Shown: one piece after another, positions 17,390 to 25,500 of the stretch
Layout of the letters: each line of letters opens with the position of its first letter
Numbering within the stretch: position 1 is the first letter of the stretch
NCBI GenBank assembly: GCA_036510735.1
Contig: DATCDK010000225.1
Location: forward strand, 4,952 to 68,951
Length of the DNA stretch: 64,000 nucleotides
From: PALSA-607 sp036510735
GTDB taxonomy: Bacteria > Actinomycetota > Actinomycetes > Acidothermales > Acidothermaceae
Reading direction: 5' to 3'
Made by a program: the position numbers and the translations under genes
The notes under the pieces: generated by a model
Seen by the model: the letters and a program-made list of their open reading frames with translations, nothing else
Told to the model about the DNA's origin: nothing
The model's database searches: none

Positions 17390-18658
17390 GTGGGCGTCGT
17401 CGTCCAAAAATACGGTGGCTCGTCCGTCGCCGACGCTGAGCGCATCAAGAAGGTCGCGCAGCGGATCGTGGCGACCCGCAAGGACGGTCACGACGTCTGC
17501 GTGGTCGTCTCCGCGATGGGTGACGACACCGACAAGCTCCTCGAACTCGCCGCGCAGGTATCGCCGCTGCCGCCGGCCCGCGAGCTCGACATGCTCCTGA
17601 CCGCAGGCGAGCGCATTTCGATGGCGCTGCTGGCGATGGCGATCGCGAACCTCGGAATGAAGGCCCGGTCGTTCACTGGCAGCCAGGCTGGCGTGATCAC
17701 CGACTCCAAGCACGGCAGGGCGCAGATCATCGACGTCGCTCCCGGCCGGATCCGCGAAGCGCTCGACCAGGGCGACATCGCGATCGTCGCCGGCTTCCAA
17801 GGCGTGTCGCAGGACACCAAGGACGTCACAACCCTGGGCCGCGGTGGGTCCGACACCACCGCGGTGGCGTTGGCGGTCGCTCTGGGTGCCGACGTTTGCG
17901 AGATTTACACCGACGTCGACGGGGTGTTCACTGCGGATCCGCGGATCGTGCCGACAGCGCGACGGATCGACCGGATCTCCTATGAGGAGATGCTCGAGAT
18001 GGCCGCGGCGGGCGCAAAGATCCTGCACTTGCGATGTGTCGAGTACGCCCGGCGTTACGCACTGCCGATCCACGTCCGATCGTCGTTCTCGACGAAGACC
18101 GGGACGTGGATCGTCCAGATCCCCTCGGAGGAAGCTATGGAAGCCCCGATCATCTCCGGCGTCGCGCACGAGCGCGGCGAAGCGAAGATCACCGTGGTCG
18201 GGGTGCCGGACAAGCCCGGTGAGGCCGCGCAGATCTTCACCGTGGTCGCCGACGCCGGCGTGAACATCGACATGATCGTGCAGAACGTGTCGTCCGTGGC
18301 GACTGGACTCACCGACATCACGTTCACGCTGCCCAGCACCGACCTCCCGGCAGCGGTCGCCGCCTTGTCGCGCGCGCGAGCACAGATCGGGTTCGAGTCG
18401 CTGCAGTCCGATGACCAGATCGGCAAGGTCTCGCTGGTTGGCGCAGGGATGCGGACGCATCCCGGTGTGACGGCGCGCTTCCTGACGGCATTGGCGGACG
18501 CCGGGATCAACGTCGAGATGATCTCGACGTCGCAGATTCGCATCTCTGTCGTCGTTCGCGAGGACGAACTGCCGATAGCGGTCGCCGCAGTCCACAGTGC
18601 ATTCGAGCTCGACTCTCGCGACGACGTGGCCACCGTTTACGGGGGCACCGGGCGATGA
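17390..18658 (+). CDS. lysC: Aspartate kinase (alpha subunit)
   Basis: This 422-residue enzyme phosphorylates L-aspartate, the first step to lysine, threonine, methionine and diaminopimelate. It starts at GTG 17390 (VGVVVQKYGGSS); GAGGAG lies at 17374-17379, and the in-frame TTG at 17384 is too close to it. The kinase domain (about 1-240) has QKYGGSSVAD, MLLTAGERIS, GFQGVSQ and TTLGRGGSDTTAVA. Two ACT domains (about 265-420) end VYGGTGR, as in mycobacterial and corynebacterial Ask. It overlaps asd by 4 bp (ATGA). An internal start for the regulatory beta chain is visible. Confidence 0.97.
   Translation: MGVVVQKYGGSSVADAERIKKVAQRIVATRKDGHDVCVVVSAMGDDTDKLLELAAQVSPLPPARELDMLLTAGERISMALLAMAIANLGMKARSFTGSQAGVITDSKHGRAQIIDVAPGRIREALDQGDIAIVAGFQGVSQDTKDVTTLGRGGSDTTAVALAVALGADVCEIYTDVDGVFTADPRIVPTARRIDRISYEEMLEMAAAGAKILHLRCVEYARRYALPIHVRSSFSTKTGTWIVQIPSEEAMEAPIISGVAHERGEAKITVVGVPDKPGEAAQIFTVVADAGVNIDMIVQNVSSVATGLTDITFTLPSTDLPAAVAALSRARAQIGFESLQSDDQIGKVSLVGAGMRTHPGVTARFLTALADAGINVEMISTSQIRISVVVREDELPIAVAAVHSAFELDSRDDVATVYGGTGR
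18137..18658 (+). other. Internal in-frame start: aspartate kinase beta subunit
   Basis: An ATG at 18137 lies in the lysC frame and is preceded by GGAGGA at 18128-18133, an ideal ribosome site inside a coding region. Initiation here would give a 173-residue chain (MEAPIISGVAHERG...) made of the two ACT domains. This matches the separately translated beta subunit of the alpha2beta2 aspartokinases of Corynebacterium and Bacillus. Confidence 0.85.
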
Positions 18659-19716
18659 GTGGCAACTCGGGTCGCTCGTATCGCGTGGGCGTCGTCGGGG
18701 CGACCGGCCAGGTCGGCGCAGTGATGCGTCGCGTACTCGCTGAGCGCGGGTTCCCACTGTCGGAACTCCGGTTCTTTGCTTCCTCTCGCTCGGCCGGCAC
18801 GAAGTTGCCGTGGGCCGGTGTCGATATCACCGTCGAGGACGCGGAATTGGCCGACCCGTCAGGTCTCGACATCGCGCTGTTCTCGGCGGGCGCGGCGACC
18901 TCGCGCTTGCTCGCACCGAAGTTTGCCGCGGCTGGTGTGATGGTCATCGACAACTCCTCCGCATGGCGGATGGATCCCGATGTGCCGCTGATCGTGAGCG
19001 AGGTCAACCCGCTCGAGGTGCAGTCGGCGCGTAAGCGAATCATCGCGAACCCGAACTGCACGACGATGGCCGCGATGCCGGTGCTGAAGCCGCTGCATGA
19101 CGAAGCGGGTCTGATTCGCCTGGTCGTCAGCACCTATCAAGCGGTATCCGGCGCCGGACTCTCGGGCGTTGACGAACTCGACAAGCAAGTGCGTCAGGTG
19201 TTCGACCGCGCGGCCGAACTCACGCACGACGGATCGGCGGTCGAATTCCCGACGCCAGTGAAGTTCGTACGGCCGGTCGCGTTCAACGTGCTGCCGCTGG
19301 CTGGATCGATTGTCGACGACGGGTCGTTCGAGACCGACGAAGAGCAGAAGCTTCGCAACGAGAGTCGCAAGATCCTCGGTATTCCGTCGTTGCTTGTGTC
19401 GGGCACCTGCGTGCGCGTTCCGGTATTCACCGGGCACTCGCTGTCGATCAACGCTGAGTTTTCACGGGCGTTGCCCGTCGCACGGGCCCTGGAGTTGCTC
19501 GCCCACGCCCCCGGCGTCGAACTGACCGCGATCCCCACTCCGCTGCAAGCCACCGGCGCCGACCCCAGTTTCGTCGGCCGTGTCCGGCAGGACCCCGGCG
19601 TCGACGGTTCTCGCGGACTCGCGCTGTTCGTCAGCAACGACAACCTCCGCAAGGGCGCCGCGCTGAACGCCGTGCAGATCGCCGAACTCGTCGCCGCGAA
19701 CCTCGCCGCCCGCTAG
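18655..19716 (+). CDS. asd: Aspartate-semialdehyde dehydrogenase
   Basis: This 353-residue NADPH-dependent enzyme reduces aspartyl phosphate to the semialdehyde, directly following LysC. It starts at ATG 18655, sharing ATGA with lysC. The Rossmann loop is VGVVGATGQVGAVM. The catalytic Cys is in IANPNCTTMA, and the substrate region is TYQAVSGAG and the Arg/His block SGTCVRVPVFTGHS. The last codons (LAAR stop) belong to a 15-bp tandem repeat that continues past the gene. Confidence 0.97.
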   Translation: MSGNSGRSYRVGVVGATGQVGAVMRRVLAERGFPLSELRFFASSRSAGTKLPWAGVDITVEDAELADPSGLDIALFSAGAATSRLLAPKFAAAGVMVIDNSSAWRMDPDVPLIVSEVNPLEVQSARKRIIANPNCTTMAAMPVLKPLHDEAGLIRLVVSTYQAVSGAGLSGVDELDKQVRQVFDRAAELTHDGSAVEFPTPVKFVRPVAFNVLPLAGSIVDDGSFETDEEQKLRNESRKILGIPSLLVSGTCVRVPVFTGHSLSINAEFSRALPVARALELLAHAPGVELTAIPTPLQATGADPSFVGRVRQDPGVDGSRGLALFVSNDNLRKGAALNAVQIAELVAANLAAR

Positions 19717-20199
19717 CCCGCCGCCCGCTAGCCCGCCGCCCGCCAGCTCGCCGCCCGCCAGCTCGCAGCGCGCCTGCTCGGTGCGCTCGAGGTCGCGGGC
19801 CTTTCGCTCGCGTCGCCAGTCCCGGTATCCACGGCTGCGATCGAACGTGTACTTCGGAGTCTTGCCCGCAAACATCGGCCACCCATCGCCCCACCAGTCT
19901 TCTTTCCCCTCGCGCACATCGAGGTGTGCAGGAAAGCGCCGACGCCCGCGGTCGACGCGTTTCGTTTGCTCGACGCTCTCTGGGTGCACTTCTCGGCCTT
20001 CGTCATCGACGACGAGGAGATGCAGACCCGCTGCTTCGAGGAGGCCCGCAAACTGCTCCACCCGTGCAGATTGCGGGGTGAGTTCCGTCTTGGTGACGAC
20101 GTGATGCGGTACGCCAGCGCGCATCGCGAGCTCGCGCTGGCTCAGATCGGCGATGGCACGCGCGGCCCGGAGGTACCGATCTGCAGGAAACTTACCCAC
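19462..20199 (-). CDS. XRE-type HTH regulator; C-terminus runs through a tandem repeat into asd antisense
   Basis: From GTG 20199 the N-terminus (about 5-60) is an XRE helix-turn-helix: RYLRAARAIADLSQRELAMRAGV, then VTKTE. Next is a conserved-looking block (DWWGDGWPMFAGKTPKYTFDRSRGYRDWRRERK, split by short loops), about residues 105-140. Residues about 146-166 are LAGGE/LAGGG pentapeptides encoded by the 15-bp repeat. The frame then stays open for 85 codons antisense to asd before stopping at 19462. In the neighbouring frame a stop lies at 19728. The natural C-terminus is therefore uncertain, and repeat expansion or a frameshift may have extended it. It is probably a self-contained DNA-binding regulator. 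Confidence 0.65.
   Translation of the reverse strand: MGKFPADRYLRAARAIADLSQRELAMRAGVPHHVVTKTELTPQSARVEQFAGLLEAAGLHLLVVDDEGREVHPESVEQTKRVDRGRRRFPAHLDVREGKEDWWGDGWPMFAGKTPKYTFDRSRGYRDWRRERKARDLERTEQARCELAGGELAGGGLAGGGLAGGEVRGDEFGDLHGVQRGALAEVVVADEQRESARTVDAGVLPDTADETGVGAGGLQRSGDRGQFDAGGVGEQLQGPCDGQRP
19702..19761 (+). repeat. Four tandem 15-bp units spanning the asd stop codon
   Basis: The units are CTCGCCGCCCGCTAG (19702-19716, the last asd codons), CCCGCCGCCCGCTAG, CCCGCCGCCCGCCAG and CTCGCCGCCCGCCAG (to 19761), followed by a decayed fifth start. The period of 15 keeps the reading frame of the convergent XRE gene, where it encodes LAGG-E/G. Confidence 0.92.
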
Positions 20200-20303
20200 G
20201 AGCTAAGCGTTACCTACAGTCGCTCTCCGCGGGCACTGTCGCTGGTGCGTGGGGTTTACCGAAATCGCGCCTGTGGACAGCCGGCGCATCACTCCAAAAG
20301 GCG

Positions 20304-20364
20304 CTTTGCTCTGCTCCCGTAGCGCACCAGAGCTGCTCTGCTCCCGTAGCGGAGCAGAGCAAAG
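20304..20364. terminator. Direct repeat plus alternative hairpins between XRE gene and S9 peptidase
   Basis: GCTCTGCTCCCGTAGCG occurs twice (20308-20324, 20335-20351). The second copy folds into a perfect 10-bp stem (20335-20344 with 20351-20360, loop CGTAGC). The first copy can instead pair over 14 bp (CTTTGCTCTGCTCC, 20304-20317) with 20351-20364. It lies downstream of the S9 peptidase stop on the minus strand and may serve as its terminator. The 217-bp gap holds nothing else recognised. Confidence 0.6.
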
Positions 20365-20416
20365 CATCCAGAGGAGAGTTCCTTGACCGGCCACTCCGCC
20401 CTGCGGCAGCTGGTTG

Positions 20417-22240
20417 CTAGTCCATCCCGAGGTGGGTGCGGGCGAAGTTGAGTTGGGCTTCGGTTTGGCGGATGCGTTCGTCGACTACGAGCGAACCGTG
20501 GCCGGCGTCGAAGCGGTAGACCGAGAAGTCGGCTCCGCGTTCGCGTAGTCGGTCCAAGTAGTTTTCGATCTGCCGGATGGGGCACCGTGGGTCGTTTGCG
20601 CCGGCCGAGATGAAGACGGGTGCTTGCACGTCGTCCACGTAGGTAATTGGTGACGACTGCGTATAACGATCGGGCACCTCGTCGGGGGTTCCACCGAACA
20701 GTGAGCGGTCGAATGCGCGCAGGCCTTCCATCTCGTCTTCGTAGGCCGCGACGTAGTCGGCTACCGGCACTCCGGCGACACCCACTGACCAGGCGTCGGG
20801 GGTGAGTCCAACCCCGAGCAGTGTGAGGAAGCCGCCCCACGACCCGCCCGCGAGGACGATGCGGGTGGGGTCCGAAAGGCCGGACTGCACCGCCCAGTCG
20901 CGCACAGCAACCAGATCCTCGAGTTCAGTGAGTCCGACCCGATGTTCGATCGCGTCGCGCCATGCCGAGCCGTATCCGGTCGAGCCTCGGTAGTTCACGC
21001 GGACGACGACGAAGCCCGAATCGACCCACGCCGCGACTCCGGGGAAGAACGCATCAGTGTCGTGCATGGTCGGGCCGCCATGTACGAGGAACACAGTCGG
21101 CAATGGAAGCGCCGGTGCGCTATCTATGACGACCGTGTCGAGGGGCGTGGAGATCAGCGCGTGGATGCGCCCGCCGGGGCCCTCAACCCAGGCATCTGAG
21201 ACCGGGACGGATTCGGGCGCGACCTGCCCGGGTGGGCGGATCACGACGTGTCCTTGTGTATCGCGTACGGCCGGCGGCTCGGCACCCGACGACCACATGA
21301 ATTCCACGACGCCGTCTGGTCGCGCGGTAGCTCCCGCAACGGTTCCGGCTGGAATGTCGATGGGCTGCAGCGACTCCGACGCAAGGTCGTAGCGATAGAG
21401 CGAGCTACGGGCCTCGAATTCGTGCAGGACGAGCAGCGCAGAGGCGTCCGCGAACCAGTGCGCGGAAACGTCCCCGGGTAGGTCGAACGCGAGGGCGTGT
21501 TGGGCGCCGGAGGCGACGTCCCAAATGAACGGCATCCACCGACCGAGGCGCTCATGCCGGCAGATCAATCGCGAGTCCCCAGCGACGGGCGCGAAGGCGA
21601 CTCCTTCGAGGCCGAGGCCAGGCCCGTCGAAGAGGTCAGCCACAGCAGCGCCGTCCGCCACTTTGAGAACCCGCAGTGCTGGGTGCCGAGTGTCGCCGTG
21701 TTCGCTGTGCTCGATCGCGACGAGCGTGCCATCGCGGGAGAGCGCGATGACGCTCGCATGCTGAGCGTGCGAGTAGAGCAGGCGGGCGCCGACGTCAGGC
21801 ATCGCCGCGTAGAGAGTCGCGCCGTCGTCGGTCGAGCGCCCAACTATCGCGAGGCCGTTGAGGCCCAGTGACAGTCCGCTCGGATAGGACGGCGGTAGGC
21901 CGGGTACGGCCTCGGGCGCTGAGGCGCCGCCGGCGAGGGCGTGATCGAAGGGGATCTTGCGCCAGACACCGAATTCGTCGCCGTCGCGGTCGTCGAACCA
22001 CCAGATCCACTCGCCGGTTGGATCGATCGTGCCGAGGGTGGTGCCGGTCGCCCGCGTGGTGACCTGCTCGGTTGCTCCGGTGGTGCGGTCCCAGGTGTAG
22101 ATCTCGAACGTCCCGCTGGCGTTGCTGACAAAGACGCAATGGTCGGGACGCAGCATCGCCCATTCGGGCAACGACATACGTGCGGCATGGAAACGTGCTT
22201 TCCACCGCGTATCGGACGAGGAGTCGGTGGCAGGGATCAT
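20417..22240 (-). CDS. S9 family prolyl oligopeptidase-like serine peptidase
   Basis: 607 residues from ATG 22240, chosen because it overlaps the stop of the preceding gene (ATGA). The N-terminal half (about 30-350) is a beta-propeller (FVSNASGTFEIYTWD, WWFDDRDGDEFGVWR). The C-terminal alpha/beta hydrolase domain has VFLVHGGP, RVNYRGSTGYG, the nucleophile in GGSWGG (Ser467), Asp550 in NDPRCP and His581 in DAGHGS. It lacks a signal peptide and is probably a cytoplasmic oligopeptidase or acylaminoacyl peptidase. A repeat/hairpin element follows it. Confidence 0.93.
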   Translation of the reverse strand: MIPATDSSSDTRWKARFHAARMSLPEWAMLRPDHCVFVSNASGTFEIYTWDRTTGATEQVTTRATGTTLGTIDPTGEWIWWFDDRDGDEFGVWRKIPFDHALAGGASAPEAVPGLPPSYPSGLSLGLNGLAIVGRSTDDGATLYAAMPDVGARLLYSHAQHASVIALSRDGTLVAIEHSEHGDTRHPALRVLKVADGAAVADLFDGPGLGLEGVAFAPVAGDSRLICRHERLGRWMPFIWDVASGAQHALAFDLPGDVSAHWFADASALLVLHEFEARSSLYRYDLASESLQPIDIPAGTVAGATARPDGVVEFMWSSGAEPPAVRDTQGHVVIRPPGQVAPESVPVSDAWVEGPGGRIHALISTPLDTVVIDSAPALPLPTVFLVHGGPTMHDTDAFFPGVAAWVDSGFVVVRVNYRGSTGYGSAWRDAIEHRVGLTELEDLVAVRDWAVQSGLSDPTRIVLAGGSWGGFLTLLGVGLTPDAWSVGVAGVPVADYVAAYEDEMEGLRAFDRSLFGGTPDEVPDRYTQSSPITYVDDVQAPVFISAGANDPRCPIRQIENYLDRLRERGADFSVYRFDAGHGSLVVDERIRQTEAQLNFARTHLGMD

Positions 22241-22509
22241 TCGGGATCTTGAGAACGGGGGACGCCTCGGCCTATACCGAAAGCGCGCGCCCATCGGCGT
22301 CCGGGCCGCTTGCTGTTCTCCCAGGCCAGCGCGCACATCGCGCACGCGTCCTGGGGCGGCCGGTCGGAGCACTCACCCTCGACGATCAACTCGGCTCCGC
22401 AATAGGCGGTGGTGACCGCACCGACAGAGAGGCGCGGCGGCGGGTAGCCGTGCTTCACCGGACCGATGTTCGACCAGGTCGCGGTCTCGGAAGCCGGCTG
22501 CGTGTTCAT
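22237..22509 (-). CDS. Small Cys-rich (zinc-ribbon-like) protein coupled to the S9 peptidase
   Basis: 90 residues from ATG 22509. Four Cys residues are arranged as AYCGAEL...GECSDR...DACAMCALAW, suggesting a zinc-binding fold, possibly related to the small DUF3039-type actinobacterial proteins (not certain). A basic Arg/Gly tail follows. The stop overlaps the peptidase start (ATGA), so the two should be made together. It diverges from the alginate-lyase-like gene with 52 bp between. Confidence 0.6.
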   Translation of the reverse strand: MNTQPASETATWSNIGPVKHGYPPPRLSVGAVTTAYCGAELIVEGECSDRPPQDACAMCALAWENSKRPGRRWARAFGIGRGVPRSQDPE

Positions 22510-22561
22510 CGTGCCACCGTACGTCAGCGCCTCCCCAGCCTGTACTGTGACCGCCATCACG

Positions 22562-25500
22562 ATGGGGAAAGTGAGTCGACACAGATCCGCCGGCGGCCGT
22601 GGGGGCTTAGGGCTTCGGGTCCTGTTTGTCGTTGCCGCAGTCGTGTTCGCCGGCTTTGTGGTGCTCCCGCGTGGGAGCGTGGCCGCCGACCAGGTGAGCT
22701 TCGCCGCTGCGCAAGGTCAGCTCGGCAGCCCTGCGACGGTGATCACCGATCCGACCGCCACCGACGGGCAAGCCGTGCGCTTCAATGCGCCGATCCCCGA
22801 TAGCGCAGGATTCGTGCACCCGGGCATCCTCGTTGATCCCTCGCAGATCAGCTACGTTCAGGACGAGATCGCTGCTGGCGCGAGTCCGTGGACGCCGGCG
22901 CTCGCTGCGGTGAATCCGTTCTATACAAAACTCAGCTATGCGGCGGGCCCTTACGCCACCGTCGACTGCAGTGCTACGTCGAAAAGCTGCACGAACGTCG
23001 TGCAAGACGCTATCGCGGCCTACACCTTTGCGTTGCTCTACTCCTATAGCACCGCGCCCGATCGCGCGAAGTACGCCGATGCCGCGATCGCCATCATGAA
23101 CGCCTGGTCGGCGACGCTCACGAAGGCGAACGGCAACCAGGCGCGCCTCGACCTGGCTTGGTCGGCCGAGGTGTTTCCGCGGGCGGCCGAGATCTTGCGC
23201 TACACCTTTGCGTCTGGCCCGGGCGACCAGGTTCTCAACGTCGCCGCGTTCACCAACATGCTCAACAACGTCTACGTGCCGACCCTTATCGCCGGCGACC
23301 CCCAGTCGAACGGGAATTGGGAACTGTCGATGGCCGATGGCCTTATCAACATCGGTGTGTTCACCGACAACCGAAGCGTCTTCAACTCAGGGGTGGCGAT
23401 GTGGCGCGCTCGAGTGCCGGCTTACATCTATCTGAGTACCGACAACAACGCTAATGGCCAGCCGATCGCCCCGCCGGGCGGCAACTACAGCAACCCGGCG
23501 GCGCTGACCTGCTTTTGGCTCGGCCTCGGAACGAACAAGACCACCTGCACGGTGCCAGCCGGGTTCACCTATCACGACGGCATGACCCAGGAAACCTGCC
23601 GCGACATGTCGCACCCTATGGAGGGTCTAGGTGCGATGGTGAACGCCGCCGAGACAGCTCGCTTGCAGGGCGTCGATCTGTATGGCGAGCAGAAGCAGCG
23701 CATCACCGATGCCTACGAGTACGCCGCGGCGTACGACAGTCAATACCTCACCACGCATGTCTGGCCGGCAAGTCCGTGCGGTGGCCAACCTGGCTCCCAC
23801 TCAGGCCAGGGCGGCGACGGTACGGGTGGCAGCAGCTACATGTATGGGTGGGAAATCGCGTACAACGAGTACGCGAATCGCCTTGGCGTTTCGATGCCGA
23901 ACACTCAAGCAATGATCGCGCGGTTCCGGCCAAGCGGAGGCGTGAACGCTACCGACTGGGAAACTCTGGCGAACGTCGGCGCGTCCGCGTCGGGCGGGTG
24001 CCCGGCGCCGGACATCCGATCGGGCATCGACACGATGACTGTGACCGTTCCCGCGGACGGCACGTATCAGTTGTGGTCGCGAGTGAATCCGCAAGACTCC
24101 AGCGACACGTCGTACGCGTTGCAGGTCGACGGCGGCTGCCCGATCAACATCGGCGGCGCGAGCATGCCCGCAGGCCAATGGACCTGGGCTAATTACGAGA
24201 ACGGTGATCCGAACTCGAGCGTAAGTGTGCCGCTGACAGCCGGAACGCACACGCTTGAACTCATCGGGGTGAGTTCCGGGCTAGCGGTCGACAGCGTCCT
24301 GTTCGTCGCCGACCCGACCTGCGTGCCCGTTGACTTCGGCGACAACTGTGCGCCGTCCGGCCTTGGGTCACCGGACCAGACTGCTCCGACCACTGCCATG
24401 ACCGCCCCCAATGATGGCGACACAGTGTCTGGCACGGTTCCGCTTACGGCGACCGCCGCCGACGATACCGCGATTGCGCGGGTCAGCTTCCTCGTCGACG
24501 GTTCGGTCGTCGGCTTCACGACCTCGGATCCTTACATTTTCTCGTGGAACAGCACGACGGTTCCCGATGGTCCGCACACTGTGCAGTCGCGCGCCTACGA
24601 CACGTCAGGTAACAGCACCGATTCTGCACCGGTCACGATCACGACCATGAACGCTGATGTCACGCCGCCGTCCGCACCGAGTGATGTGACCGCCACGGCG
24701 ACAAGCGCCACATCGGTCGGTCTCACGTGGACCGCGGCAACCGACGACACCGGCGTGACCTCGTATCTCGTGTACCGCGACGGGACGCAAGTCGGCACGT
24801 CGGCGTCAACCACCTACAGCGATTCCGGCCTGACTCAGCTCACGGATTACACCTATACCGTGTACGCGACCGATGGTGCAGGCAACGTCGGGCCGGCCAG
24901 TGACCCCAGCACTGCGACGACGCCCGACGGCACGCCACCAACCGCTCCGGGCAGCTTCGCCGCCACCGTGGCGCTCAATCAGGTCACGCTGACCTGGACC
25001 CCGGCCACCGACAACGTCGGCGTGACCAGCTACGTGTTGAGCCGCAATGGGGTGCAAATCAACCAGCCGACGGGTTTGACGTTCGTTGATTCTGCGCCCT
25101 CAGCTGGGGCTAGCTACACCTACGCGCTAACCGCCACCGACGCCGCAGGCAATCTTGGCCCCGCCGCGATAGTCACGATCACCACGCCGGACGTCACGCC
25201 GCCGTCCGCACCGGCGACGTTTACGGCAGTGGCCACGTCGTCGAGTCAAGTTAATCTCACGTGGACTGCCGCCACCGACGACGTCGGTGTGACGGCCTAC
25301 GTGCTGACTCGCGGTGGTGTGCGGATCAACAAGTTGGCGGCGCTCACGTTTGCTGACTCGGGTCTCGCACCGAGCACCAGCTACACCTACGCGATCACCG
25401 CGGTCGACGCTGCGGGCAATGTCAGCCCCGCGAAGACCGTTACGGTCACCACGCTGGCCGCCGCGGCGCCACCAGGCTCCGGCTGGGCTGGGGCGTACTT

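Noticed and set aside
17363..18757. 464-codon open frame antisense to lysC
   Set aside because: High GC at third codon positions keeps the opposite strand open. The composition is Arg/His/Asp-rich without motifs, while lysC is unmistakable.
24655..25480. Repeated DNA at 24.66 and 25.19 kb as a mobile element
   Set aside because: The similarity comes from successive Fn3 domains with the same DVTPPSAP opening, in frame within one gene.
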